Below, piece after piece: positions 1-8,880 of a DNA stretch of 64,000 nucleotides. The number at the start of each line of letters is the position of its first letter. Positions within the stretch are counted from its first letter, which is position 1. This stretch comes from Rhizobium terrae (lineage in GTDB: Bacteria; Pseudomonadota; Alphaproteobacteria; Rhizobiales; Rhizobiaceae), in assembly GCF_003425685.1 (NCBI RefSeq), contig NZ_QJKM01000013.1, positions 1 to 64,000 of the forward strand, in the 5' to 3' direction. Under the pieces are notes generated by a model. The model saw only the letters and a list, made by a program, of their open reading frames with translations. It was not told the DNA's origin and did not search any database. The position numbers were made by a program, and so were the translations under genes.

Positions 1-360
1 CCATCAGCATTCCAGCCAACTTCTCAGAGATTGTGCAGAAGAAACCAAAATTTCTCCAGAACGAAGATCGTCGTCGCCAAAAGCGCCGCCGCCCTCGTCA
101 GTGACACGGCTTATACTCACACCCCCCTCAGCCGTCAACAGCGATGTTTCACAAAACTGAAAAAATCTTATAAGCCACTGATATATATTCGAAAATAGCG
201 ACTTCAGACAAGTTTCCAAAGTTTGAACGACTTTATATATAGGGGAACGTGCAGCCTCTTCCAATTTCCGCAAACGACACCACTCGTCCTCCATTCTTGT
301 GCATCCGCAACAAAACATGCGATAGCAAAAACACCCCGAAATCTCCAGAAAGTGGCTGCC
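1..360. other. Left edge, leader region upstream of purC
   Basis: I see no supported gene here. The stretch is clearly AT-richer than the rest of the window and probably holds the purC promoter. An in-frame ATG exists at 223, but the residues it would add (223-360) do not resemble the start of SAICAR synthases, so I treat them as leader. No terminator or RNA gene was recognised. Confidence 0.4.
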
Positions 361-1311
361 GTGCGCGTTCTCTCCGATGCCTTCATCCCCGAATTGCCGA
401 ATCCCTATCGCGGCAAGGTGCGCGAGAACTACGACCTTCCCGACGGCAGCCGCATCATCATCGCGACGGACCGCCTGAGCGCCTTCGACCGGATCCTCAC
501 CTCCATCCCCGACAAGGGCCATGTGCTCACCCAGACCGCACGCTACTGGTTCGAGGCAACGAGGGACATCTGCCCCAACCACGTCATCGCCTACCCGGAC
601 CCGAACGTGGTGATCGGAAAGCGGCTCGATATCCTGCCGGTCGAGATCGTCGTGCGAGGTTATCTGGCCGGCACGACGGGCACGTCGCTCCTCACCCTTT
701 ATAAGAAGGGCGAGCGCCACATGTACGGGCTCGGCCTGCCCGACGGCCTGAGGGACAACCAGGTTCTCCCCGAACCGGTTATCACCCCAACCAGCAAGGC
801 TTTCGACGGCGGTCATGACGAGCCGCTGACGCCGAAGGAGATCGTCGAACGCGGCCTGCTGACCGCCCAACAGTGGCAGACGCTCTCCGCCTATGCGCTC
901 GCCCTCTTCGCCCGCGGCCAGGAACTGGCGGCGAAACGCGGGCTGATCCTCGTCGACACCAAATACGAATTCGGCACCGATGGGCAGGGTAACATCATCC
1001 TGGCCGACGAGATCCACACGCCGGACAGCAGCCGCTACTGGATCGCCGGCAGCTATGGCGAGGCCTTCGAAAAAGGCACGCGGCCGAAAAGCTTCGACAA
1101 GGATTTCATCCGCGCCTGGGTGGTCGAGCGTTGCGATCCCTACAAGGACGATATTCCGGAAATCCCGGCTGAACTGGTCGAGGAGACCGCGAAGGTCTAT
1201 CGGACGGCTTACGAAACGATCACCGGCGAGACCTTTGTCCCGGATCAAAGCGGCGCAACCGTCCTCGAGCGTATCCGCAGGAACCTGGAACCCTATTTCA
1301 GCGCACGGTGA
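361..1311 (+). CDS. purC: Phosphoribosylaminoimidazole-succinocarboxamide synthase (SAICAR synthase)
   Basis: Cytosolic purine biosynthesis enzyme that joins CAIR and aspartate with ATP to give SAICAR. The protein of about 316 residues shows the family hallmarks: RGKVRENYDLPDG near the N-terminus (nucleotide-binding strands), STDR/ATDRLSAFDR-type motif, then VVRGYLAGTTGTS, and LPEPVITPTSKAFDGGHDEP in the middle. I chose GTG at 361 because homology begins with VRVLSDAFIPELPNPY. The upstream in-frame ATG at 223 adds 46 residues unlike the family. This is the longer PurC type, close to those I recall from rhizobia, where a second shorter purC often sits beside purS. The gene stands apart from other pur genes here and ends only about 10 bases before the TetR gene, so read-through is likely. 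Confidence 0.93.
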   Translation: MRVLSDAFIPELPNPYRGKVRENYDLPDGSRIIIATDRLSAFDRILTSIPDKGHVLTQTARYWFEATRDICPNHVIAYPDPNVVIGKRLDILPVEIVVRGYLAGTTGTSLLTLYKKGERHMYGLGLPDGLRDNQVLPEPVITPTSKAFDGGHDEPLTPKEIVERGLLTAQQWQTLSAYALALFARGQELAAKRGLILVDTKYEFGTDGQGNIILADEIHTPDSSRYWIAGSYGEAFEKGTRPKSFDKDFIRAWVVERCDPYKDDIPEIPAELVEETAKVYRTAYETITGETFVPDQSGATVLERIRRNLEPYFSAR

Positions 1312-1321
1312 ACCGTCGCCA

Positions 1322-1954
1322 TTGAACCCTAACGTTTCTGATGAGGTGAGAGTGCGGAGGCCAAGGCGCAAGGCGGAAGAGACGCGGGAGGATATCCTCA
1401 ACACGGCGGAAATCCTGTTCCGCGAGCGTGGCATCGCCAAATGCTCGATCGCCGACGTCGCCCAGGCGCTTTCCATGTCGCCCGCCAATATCTTCAAGCA
1501 TTTTCATTCGAAGGCCGCGCTGGCGGATGCGATCTGCGACCGGCACATCAGCCGTATGATCGGCCGCTTCGGAACACTGGACGAGCCGGCGCCCGCCCCC
1601 GAACGTCTCGAGATCGTCGTCCGCAAGCTGATGGAGGCCCATCTTCAGGACCTGCGCGACAACCCTTATCTCTTCGAAATGATCTTTCTCATGTCGGAGG
1701 CCGATCTTCCGAGCGGCCAGCACTACAAGCGGCTGATCGAAACCCTGTTCACCGATCTCATCCGCCAGGGCGTCGAAAGCGGCGCCTACAAATGCAGCAA
1801 TCCTGAGGGTATCAGCCAGTACGTGGCCGCCGCCTTCGCCAGCGTCCTGCATCCGGTTCTTCTGGCCAAGGCCGACGAGGCGGAGCTGCATGACCGATGC
1901 GACGGTCTTGCGAAACTTGTCAATGCTGCATTGCAAAATCCACTTGTAAAGTGA
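1322..1954 (+). CDS. TetR/AcrR-family transcriptional regulator
   Basis: Probable local repressor of the efflux genes that follow on the same strand. The N-terminus has the TetR helix-turn-helix: TREDILNTAEILFRERG, then SIADVAQALSMSPANIFKHF and HSKAALADAI. The remaining roughly 140 residues form the variable ligand-binding half. The start is uncertain: TTG at 1322 gives about 210 residues, while GTG at 1346 or 1352 gives about 200 and still keeps the whole DNA-binding domain. The arrangement (TetR gene directly before an RND adaptor-pump-outer membrane triplet) resembles ameR-ameABC of Agrobacterium and smeR-smeAB of Sinorhizobium, as far as I recall. An inverted repeat overlapping its stop codon is a candidate operator. 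The inducer is unknown. Confidence 0.88.
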   Translation: MNPNVSDEVRVRRPRRKAEETREDILNTAEILFRERGIAKCSIADVAQALSMSPANIFKHFHSKAALADAICDRHISRMIGRFGTLDEPAPAPERLEIVVRKLMEAHLQDLRDNPYLFEMIFLMSEADLPSGQHYKRLIETLFTDLIRQGVESGAYKCSNPEGISQYVAAAFASVLHPVLLAKADEAELHDRCDGLAKLVNAALQNPLVK

Positions 1955-1976
1955 CGGTTTTTGATTTACGTCACTT
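1949..1976. promoter_or_regulatory. Inverted repeat, candidate operator of the efflux operon
   Basis: AAGTGACG and its exact complement CGTCACTT are separated by 12 bases. A further CACTT at 1941 forms a second small palindrome with the first AAGTG. The site straddles the tetR stop codon and lies about 140 bases before the adaptor gene. Dyads of this sort are typical TetR targets, but the assignment is inference. With a 12-base loop it could instead be an RNA hairpin. Confidence 0.35.
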
Positions 1977-2116
1977 ATTGTCGAGAAGTGTTGGCTGGAT
2001 CCCGTTTTCAACCGGCACTGTTCCCATCGCTTGAGACGGGTTAATCTCCCCCGACCTCCGCCCCGGCACGAATCCTGCTGCCGCGGTGATCGCCAGATGC
2101 TTGCTTGGATGACGCC

Positions 2117-3322
2117 ATGACCGGACGCAAACTGATCCTGCCTCTATTTTTCGCCGTGGCGCTCGCCGCATGCAGTGATTCGGGCCAGCAGGCCGCCGGC
2201 AACGGCCAGGGAGGCGGTGCAGGCGGTGCACCGCAGCGTCCGCCCCAGCCGGTCAGCGTCGTGTTGATGAAAAAGTCGGAACAGCCGATCACCGCCGTAT
2301 TGCCGGGCCGCGCCTCGGCATTCCAGATCGCCGACATCCGGCCGCGCGTCACCGGCGAAATCAAGCAGATCGCCTTCAAGCAGGGCAGCGAGGTCAAGGC
2401 GGGCGATCTTCTTTATAAGATCGAAGACAGCACCTATGCGGCGGAAGTCGCCCAGGCGAAAGCGGCCGTTTCGAAGGCCGAGGCGAGCATTCCGAGCGCC
2501 CAGGCGAACCTTTCCCGCTACGAACGGCTGGTCAACAGCGGTGCGACCCAGATCGAATATGAAAGCGCCCGCGTGACGCTCCTGCAGGCGCAGGCGGATG
2601 TCGAACAGGCCAATGCGGCACTCAACGCCGCGCAGATCAACCTCGACCTGACCGAGATCCGCGCGCCCTTCGACGGTGTCACGTCGATCTCGAATGTCAG
2701 CATCGGCAATATCGTCACCGCCAACCAGACGACGGCGCTGACGACGCTCCGCCGGCTCGATCCGATCTATATCGACCTGATCGATTCCAGCACGAACCTT
2801 CTCGAACTGCGCGCCGCCATGGAATCCGGCCGGCTGAGCGGCGATCCGCGCAAGGCCGATATCCGCCTCGCGCTCGAGGACGGTACCGAATACCCTTTGA
2901 CCGGCAAGCTCGACATGTCCGACATGGCCGTCAGCGAAACGACGGGGACCTACCAGATCCGCGCGCTGTTCGACAATCCGCGGGACATGATCCTGCCGGG
3001 CATGTATGTGCGCGCCACGGTCACCCTCGGCAAGGAAAGCGGTTTTCTGATTCCGCAGCGGGCCGCGACCCGCAACGCCCGCGGGGAGCTCTCCGCCAAG
3101 TTCGTGACGGCGGACAACAAGGTCGAGGCCCGCACGTTCCAGAAGAGCACCGTCTCCAACAACAGCTGGCTGGTGACGGAAGGCATCAATGACGGCGACA
3201 AGCTGATCGTCGACGGCTTCCAGTGGATCGGCGACGGAGCGCCCGTTGCCCCGGTCGAAACGACGATCGATGCCAAGGGCTTCGTTGTCGAAGCCCCGAA
3301 ACCAGCCGCCGCCAAGCCGTGA
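2117..3322 (+). CDS. RND efflux periplasmic adaptor subunit (membrane fusion lipoprotein)
   Basis: Periplasmic adaptor that links an inner-membrane RND pump to an outer-membrane channel. The protein of about 401 residues starts with a lipoprotein signal (LFFAVALAACSDSG, lipobox LAAC, modified Cys near residue 18). A Gly/Ala-rich linker follows, then the usual barrel-sandwich order: a first lipoyl half (RVTGEIKQIAFKQGSEVKAG), a coiled-coil hairpin of Ala/Glu-rich heptads, a second lipoyl half (IRAPFDGVTS), and beta-barrel and membrane-proximal domains. I chose ATG at 2117 over the in-frame TTG at 2105 because it places the signal peptide correctly. The pump gene follows after about 48 bases. 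It is AcrA/MexA-like. Substrates cannot be read from sequence. Confidence 0.93.
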   Translation: MTGRKLILPLFFAVALAACSDSGQQAAGNGQGGGAGGAPQRPPQPVSVVLMKKSEQPITAVLPGRASAFQIADIRPRVTGEIKQIAFKQGSEVKAGDLLYKIEDSTYAAEVAQAKAAVSKAEASIPSAQANLSRYERLVNSGATQIEYESARVTLLQAQADVEQANAALNAAQINLDLTEIRAPFDGVTSISNVSIGNIVTANQTTALTTLRRLDPIYIDLIDSSTNLLELRAAMESGRLSGDPRKADIRLALEDGTEYPLTGKLDMSDMAVSETTGTYQIRALFDNPRDMILPGMYVRATVTLGKESGFLIPQRAATRNARGELSAKFVTADNKVEARTFQKSTVSNNSWLVTEGINDGDKLIVDGFQWIGDGAPVAPVETTIDAKGFVVEAPKPAAAKP

Positions 3323-3370
3323 CGGCCGGGCGGAACCGATAACGACGAAACGCGGCAAGGAATCATCTGA

Positions 3371-6300
3371 ATGGCCAAGTTCTTCATCCGGCGGCCGGTT
3401 TTCGCCTGGGTCATCGCGATCGTCATCATGCTGGGCGGCGCGCTTGCCATCGCGACTCTCTCCATATCGCAATATCCCGATATTGCTCCGACCACGGTCC
3501 GGATCAGCGCGAGCTACAACGGCGCCAGCGCCGAGACGGTCGAGAAGTCGGTGACCTCGATCATCGAGGACGGCATGACCGGCCTCGACGACCTCACCTA
3601 CATGACCTCGTCCTCATCGACCGGACAGGCCTCGGTGACGCTCACCTTCGGCAACAGCATCCTCCCGGATATCGCCCAGGTGCAGGTGCAGAACAAGCTG
3701 CAGCTGGTGCAGTCGCAGCTTCCGGACGTCGTACAGCAGGCCGGCATCGAGGTGGCACGCTCGACCTCCAGCATCCTCATGGTCGGCGCTCTGGTCTCGA
3801 CCGACGGCAAGCGTTCCTCCGTCGATCTCGGCGACGTCTTCTCGACCCAGATCGAAGACCAGGTGAAGCGCCTCGAAGGCGTCGGCAGCATCGATATCTT
3901 CGGTTCGGGTTACGCCATGCGCGTCTGGCTCGATCCTTACAAACTGCAGAAATACCAGCTCACCGCAGCCGACGTGACTTCTGCGATCCAGGCGCAGAAC
4001 ACCCAAGTATCGGTCGGTTCGCTGGGTGGTCTTCCGGCCGTCGAAGGCCAGCAGCTGACGGTGACGATGACGGCGCAGAGCCAACTCACCACAGTCGACG
4101 AATTCGAGCGGATCATCCTCAAGGTCGAGCAGGACGGTGCGACGGTACGGCTTTCGGATGTCGCACGCGTCGAGATCGGCCAGGAGAGCTATGGCGGCAA
4201 CTCGCGCCAGAACGGGCTGCCTTCCACCGGCTTCGCCGTCAACCTCGCGACCGGAGCCAATGCGCTTGACACGGCGGCGCTCGTCCGCGCCGAGCTTTCG
4301 CAGCTCGCGCCGAACCTGCCGGAAGGCGTCGAGATCACCTATCCCTACGACACCACCCCGTTCGTCGAACTGTCGATCGAAAAGGTCGTCCACACGCTGA
4401 TCGAGGCGATCATTCTCGTCTTCGTGGTGCTGCTCGTTTTCCTTCAGAACCTGCGCGCGACGCTCATCCCGATGATCGCGGTGCCTGTCGTCCTGCTCGG
4501 CACGTTCGGCATCCTCGCGTTCGCGGGGTATTCGATCAACACGCTCACCATGTTCGCCATGGTTCTGGCAATCGGCCTTCTGGTCGACGACGCGATCGTC
4601 GTGGTCGAAAACGTCGAGCGCATCATGGACGAGGAAGGGCTCGGGCCTCTCGAGGCGACCGAAAAATCCATGGGCGAAATCACCGGCGCAATCATCGGCA
4701 TCGCGCTCGTTCTGACCGCCGTCTTCATTCCGATGGCCTTTTTCGGCGGCTCGACCGGCATCATCTATCGCCAGTTTTCGATCACCATCGTTTCTGCCAT
4801 GCTGCTCTCGGCATTGGTCGCAATCGTGCTGACGCCGGCGCTCTGCGCGACGATGCTGAAGCCGATCGACCATCACAAGAAGCGCCGCGGCATCGGCGCG
4901 ATGTTCAACCGCGGTTTCGAGAAGACGACCAAGGGATACACCTCGACGATCGGCTTCCTCCTGAAGCGTCCGCTGCCCGTCGTGCTGCTGTTCGCACTCG
5001 TCATCGCCGGTTGCGCATGGTTCTTCACCAAGCTGCCGAACTCCTTCCTGCCACAGGAAGACCAAGGCGTTGTCTTGACCATCGTGCAGACGCCGGTCGG
5101 CGCCACGACGCCGAGAACGGACGAAGCGGTCAAGAAGGTCGAAACCTATTTCCGGGAGCAGGAGAAGGACAATGTCGACGTCGTGTTCGGCGTGCTCGGC
5201 TTCAGCTTCGGCGGCAGCGGCCAGAACAACGCGATCGTCTTCACCAAGCTCAAGGATTTCGGGCTCCGCACCAGACCGGAACAGTCGGCGGCGGCCATCG
5301 TCCAGCGCGCGGGCCGTTATTTCTTCACGATCCGCGACGCCCAGGTCTTTGCGCTGCTGCCGCCGGCCATCCAGGGCCTCGGCACGTCGAGCGGCTTCTC
5401 CATGTACCTGGTCGACAGCGGCAACAACGGCAATGCGGCGCTTTCCCAAGCCTCGCAGCAGCTGATGCAGGCCGGCACCGGCAACCCCAACATAAGCTCG
5501 CTGCGCAGCAGCACCCAGCGGTCCGAAACCCAGCTGAAGATCCTGCTCGATCAGGAAAAGCTGGGCGCGATGGGTGTCGATCTGGCGTCCGTCAACTCCA
5601 TGCTGGCAACCATTTTCGCCGGCCGCGACGTCAACGACTTCACGCTGAACAACGAGCTGAAACCGGTCTATGTGCAGGGCGACGCGCCCTACCGCATGCA
5701 GCCGGACGATCTGAAGCACTGGTATGCCCGCAACAACAAGGGCGAGATGGTTCCCTTCTCCTCCTTCAGCACCGTGGAGTGGATCAGCGGCACGCCGCAA
5801 CTCGCCCGCTTCAACGGCACCAGCGCCATCCCGCTCGAAGGAGCGGCAGGTCCGGGCGTCAGCACCGGCCAGGCGATGGACGAGATGGAACGGCTGACGG
5901 CGCAACTGCCGGGCGGATATTCCGTGGCGTGGCAGGGCATCTCCTATCAGGAACGCCTTTCCGGCTCGCAGGCTCCGATGCTCTACGCGCTTGCCGTCCT
6001 GATCGTCTTCCTGTGCCTGGCGGCGCTTTACGAAAGCTGGTCGGTACCGTTCTCCGTCATCCTGGCCGTGCCGATCGGCGTGCTCGGCGCGCTGGCCGCC
6101 GCTCACTTCTTCGGACAGGCAAACGATGTCTACTTCAAGGTCGGCTTGCTCACGACAATCGGCCTTGCGGCGAAGAACGCGATCCTGATCGTCGAATTCG
6201 CAAAGGACCGGCAGGAGGGCAGCGGCATGAGCCTGATGGAGGCGACGCTGGAAGCGGCACGTTTGCGTCTTCGTCCGATTATCATGACATCGCTCGCCTT

Positions 6301-6472
6301 CATTCTCGGCGTGGTGCCGCTGGCGATCGCCACCGGCGCCGGTTCGGCGGCACAGAATGCAATCGGCGTCGGCGTGCTGGGTGGTATGCTTTCTGCAACA
6401 CTCCTGGGAATTTTCTTCGTTCCCTCCTTCTTTGTTGTCGTTAGGCGGTTATCAAACCGTGAAAAAGAGTAG
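3371..6472 (+). CDS. RND multidrug efflux pump, AcrB/MexB type (HAE1 family)
   Basis: Inner-membrane proton/drug antiporter, 1033 residues, the usual length for AcrB-like pumps. It begins MAKFFIRRPVFAWVIAIVIM (first transmembrane helix) and shows the two-fold repeat of a large periplasmic loop followed by a helix bundle. The proton-relay region of TM4 is intact as AIGLLVDDAIVVVENVER, with the paired Asp. The late motif GLAAKNAILIVEFAKD carries the relay Lys of TM10. The periplasmic porter segments include ISASYNGASAETVEKSV. It ends with a hydrophobic helix and a short charged tail. It lies between its adaptor and its outer-membrane factor, so all three envelope parts are supplied in one operon. 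Specificity (antibiotics, bile salts, plant flavonoids) is not readable. Confidence 0.96.
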   Translation: MAKFFIRRPVFAWVIAIVIMLGGALAIATLSISQYPDIAPTTVRISASYNGASAETVEKSVTSIIEDGMTGLDDLTYMTSSSSTGQASVTLTFGNSILPDIAQVQVQNKLQLVQSQLPDVVQQAGIEVARSTSSILMVGALVSTDGKRSSVDLGDVFSTQIEDQVKRLEGVGSIDIFGSGYAMRVWLDPYKLQKYQLTAADVTSAIQAQNTQVSVGSLGGLPAVEGQQLTVTMTAQSQLTTVDEFERIILKVEQDGATVRLSDVARVEIGQESYGGNSRQNGLPSTGFAVNLATGANALDTAALVRAELSQLAPNLPEGVEITYPYDTTPFVELSIEKVVHTLIEAIILVFVVLLVFLQNLRATLIPMIAVPVVLLGTFGILAFAGYSINTLTMFAMVLAIGLLVDDAIVVVENVERIMDEEGLGPLEATEKSMGEITGAIIGIALVLTAVFIPMAFFGGSTGIIYRQFSITIVSAMLLSALVAIVLTPALCATMLKPIDHHKKRRGIGAMFNRGFEKTTKGYTSTIGFLLKRPLPVVLLFALVIAGCAWFFTKLPNSFLPQEDQGVVLTIVQTPVGATTPRTDEAVKKVETYFREQEKDNVDVVFGVLGFSFGGSGQNNAIVFTKLKDFGLRTRPEQSAAAIVQRAGRYFFTIRDAQVFALLPPAIQGLGTSSGFSMYLVDSGNNGNAALSQASQQLMQAGTGNPNISSLRSSTQRSETQLKILLDQEKLGAMGVDLASVNSMLATIFAGRDVNDFTLNNELKPVYVQGDAPYRMQPDDLKHWYARNNKGEMVPFSSFSTVEWISGTPQLARFNGTSAIPLEGAAGPGVSTGQAMDEMERLTAQLPGGYSVAWQGISYQERLSGSQAPMLYALAVLIVFLCLAALYESWSVPFSVILAVPIGVLGALAAAHFFGQANDVYFKVGLLTTIGLAAKNAILIVEFAKDRQEGSGMSLMEATLEAARLRLRPIIMTSLAFILGVVPLAIATGAGSAAQNAIGVGVLGGMLSATLLGIFFVPSFFVVVRRLSNREKE

Positions 6473-6600
6473 GATAGAGTTTACATTCGTTAATGTATCA
6501 ATCGTTTAATCGTCATAAGGGCAAACCGCCTCTGGCGAGACAATCGGAAGGAGCAATCATTGCCACCCTTCCAAGCGTTGTAGGGCACTGGGACAGAAAA

Positions 6601-8025
6601 ATGTTATCCATTCGCGTTGTTGCTCCTCTCACCATGTTGTTGCTGTCAGGCTGCGTCGTCGGCCCGGATCACACTGCGCCGGAAGTTGCTCTGCCAGGCA
6701 AGTTCGCCGAGGCCAAGGCCGCCAGCAATGGCGATGTCTCCCAGATCACCTGGTGGAAGGCATTCAACGACAGCCGCCTCAACGGCTATGTGCAGCAGGG
6801 CGTGAACCAGAACCTCGACATTCTCCAGGCCATGGAGCGGATCAAGGCTGCCGAGGCCAGCGTCGTCGTGGCGGGCGCCGGTGCTTTGCCGGGACTTGAT
6901 CTTTCGGCCTCCAGTACGAGGAGCGGCGCCAATACCAGCCCCGATTCGGCCTCGGAAACGACGACGACCGTCACGAGCGGTTCGCTGACCGCCTCCTGGT
7001 TCCTCGATCTTTTCGGCCTCTATCGCCGCTCCACGGAAGGCGCGCTCGCCGATCTCCAGGCTGCGAAGGCTGCCGAGGATGGCGCACGACTGACTTTCCT
7101 GTCGCAGGTGGTCGCCGCCTATATCGACGTGCGCTATTATCAGGAGCGTATCGCGATTGCCCGCCGCAACCTGAATTCTCGCAACGAGACGCTCAACCTG
7201 ACCAAGCTGCAGCTCGATGCCGGCGCCGCCTCGCGTCTCGACGTCGTGCAATCCGAAGGCTTGGTCAATTCGACACTTGCGGAAATTCCCGGGCTCGAGA
7301 CGAGCTTCCGTGGCGCGGCGCATCGCGTTGCCACGTTGCTCGGCATGCCCGCTTCCTCGCTCGTGCCCGAACTCCAGAAAGGCGCTCGTCAGCCCGTCGC
7401 CCGCTTTAACGCCAAGGCTGGCGTTCCTGCCGATCTGATTCGCAACCGGCCGGACATCCGCGCGGCGGAACGTCAGCTCGCATCGGCAGTCGCCCAGATC
7501 GGTGTCGCCGAGGCACAGCTTTATCCGGCCATCACGCTCGGCGGCTCCATCTCGCCGCGCTACAACGCGATCGCCGGCGCCCTCGATACCCGGGCGCTCA
7601 CCTGGTCCTTCGGCCCGCAGCTCAGCCTGCCGATCTTCGATGGCGGCCGCCTGCGCGGCAACGTGAAGATCGCCGAATCCTCCGCGCGCGAACAATATCT
7701 CGCTTGGAAGAAGACGGTTCTCGCAGCCGTCGAGGAAGTCGAGAATGCGCTCGCCGCCGTTGCTCGCGACAGCCGCACGGTTTCGGCGCTGCAGGCGACC
7801 GTCAAGTCCTACGAGGAAGCCCTGCAGCTTGCGACCGCAAGCTACCGCGACGGCGCCTCTTCGTTGCTCGACGTGCTCGACGCACAGCGCCAGGTCTCGA
7901 CTGCCCAGGCAAACCTCGCCGCGGCCGTCCGCCAGATGGCGCAGGATTATGTGTCGCTCAACGTCGCGGTCGGCGGCGGTTACGCCTTCGGCAAGGTCGA
8001 GTCGGTCGTCGTGGCGAAGAAGTAA
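6601..8025 (+). CDS. Outer-membrane efflux factor, NodT/OprM-type lipoprotein
   Basis: Outer-membrane channel of the tripartite pump, about 474 residues. The N-terminus is a lipoprotein signal (VVAPLTMLLLSGCVVGPDH, lipobox LSGC). Two homologous outer-membrane efflux repeats follow, with the family pattern W(W/K)xAFNDxxL, long Ala-rich helices, NRPDIRAAERQLASA between the repeats, and SYRDGASSLLDVLDAQRQ near the end. ATG at 6601 fits the signal peptide. An in-frame ATG at 6493 would add 36 residues that destroy it. About 130 bases separate it from the pump gene, so there may be partial processing or an extra promoter. A strong terminator follows. Confidence 0.94.
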   Translation: MLSIRVVAPLTMLLLSGCVVGPDHTAPEVALPGKFAEAKAASNGDVSQITWWKAFNDSRLNGYVQQGVNQNLDILQAMERIKAAEASVVVAGAGALPGLDLSASSTRSGANTSPDSASETTTTVTSGSLTASWFLDLFGLYRRSTEGALADLQAAKAAEDGARLTFLSQVVAAYIDVRYYQERIAIARRNLNSRNETLNLTKLQLDAGAASRLDVVQSEGLVNSTLAEIPGLETSFRGAAHRVATLLGMPASSLVPELQKGARQPVARFNAKAGVPADLIRNRPDIRAAERQLASAVAQIGVAEAQLYPAITLGGSISPRYNAIAGALDTRALTWSFGPQLSLPIFDGGRLRGNVKIAESSAREQYLAWKKTVLAAVEEVENALAAVARDSRTVSALQATVKSYEEALQLATASYRDGASSLLDVLDAQRQVSTAQANLAAAVRQMAQDYVSLNVAVGGGYAFGKVESVVVAKK

Positions 8026-8060
8026 TCTTCGCCGCCTGGCATCAAACGACACGTAAAAGA

Positions 8061-8091
8061 AAACCTCCGGAGCGATCCTCCGGAGGTTTTT
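8061..8091. terminator. Bidirectional intrinsic terminator between the efflux operon and efp
   Basis: A perfect 12-bp stem (AAACCTCCGGAG with CTCCGGAGGTTT) has a 5-base loop. It is followed by a run of T on the plus strand, and an A-rich tract precedes it, giving a T-rich exit on the minus strand. It lies between two convergent genes and can serve both. Confidence 0.85.
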
Positions 8092-8121
8092 ATTGGTCGG
8101 AATACCGATGGACGGAAACGG

Positions 8122-8691
8122 TCAGTTCTTGGCGCGTTCCACGTAGGAATTGTCTTCCGTCGCGATGACGACGCGGGTGCCGGCGTCGATATGCGGCGGC
8201 ACCATGGTACGGATGCCGTTCGAGAGGATCGCCGGCTTGTAGGAAGACGATGCCGTCTGGCCTTTCACGACCGGTTCCGTCTCGACGATTTCGAGCGTCA
8301 CGTGGCGCGGCAGCTCGATCGCCAGCGGCACACCTTCATGGATCGACAGGATGCAGGTCATGCCTTCCTGGAGATAGGCCTTCTGCTCGCCCATCGTGTC
8401 GATATCGACGACGACCTGGTCGTAGGTGGCCGGATTCATGAAATGGAAGCCTTCGCCGTCCTCGTAGAGGTACTGGAAGTTCACGTCTTCCACGAAGGCG
8501 CGCTCGACCTGCTCGGTGGTACGCCAGCGTTCGGACACCTTCACGCCGTCGACGATGCGGCGCATGTTGACCTGGGTGACGGGCGTACCCTTGCCGGGGT
8601 GGAAGTTCTCAGCGGTGAGAACGACGTAGAGCTTGCCTTCGACTTCGAGGACATTGCCCTTGCGGACAGAAGAAGCGATGATCTTGACCAT
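8122..8691 (-). CDS. efp: Elongation factor P
   Basis: Ribosome-binding translation factor that relieves stalling at polyproline stretches. It is 189 residues, normal length, with an N-terminal KOW-like domain (VRKGNVLEVEGKLYVVL) and OB domains. The tip loop is HPGKGTPV and puts the conserved lysine exactly at residue 34, the position modified with beta-lysine in enterobacteria. The C-terminus carries the expected PxxIDxGTRVVI-type strand (PPHIDAGTRVVIATED). ATG at 8691 is preceded by AAGGAA. A longer in-frame reading upstream (to 9234) runs through the epmA gene and is not real. epmA and epmB lie divergently, so this EF-P is very probably beta-lysylated. Confidence 0.97.
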   Translation of the reverse strand: MVKIIASSVRKGNVLEVEGKLYVVLTAENFHPGKGTPVTQVNMRRIVDGVKVSERWRTTEQVERAFVEDVNFQYLYEDGEGFHFMNPATYDQVVVDIDTMGEQKAYLQEGMTCILSIHEGVPLAIELPRHVTLEIVETEPVVKGQTASSSYKPAILSNGIRTMVPPHIDAGTRVVIATEDNSYVERAKN

Positions 8692-8880
8692 GGGATTCCT
8701 TGTGGTGCCTAACCGGCTTGTCACTGCCGAAAATGCGTCGTAGAGGAGCGGGCGACAGCCGGCCCTAAGGACGGCCCCGGGACCGCCCTCGGGATTCAAT
8801 CTCTGTTTTCCGGGCGCACCTACCCTAAAATTGCGCGAAGTGGAAGCCTTGCCGGGCAGAACCGGCGAAGAAAGCCTTAA

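Noticed and set aside
3614..6106. Open frame of 830 codons on the minus strand
   Set aside because: Antisense to the RND pump. The composition is typical of a shadow frame (His, Asp, Arg runs).
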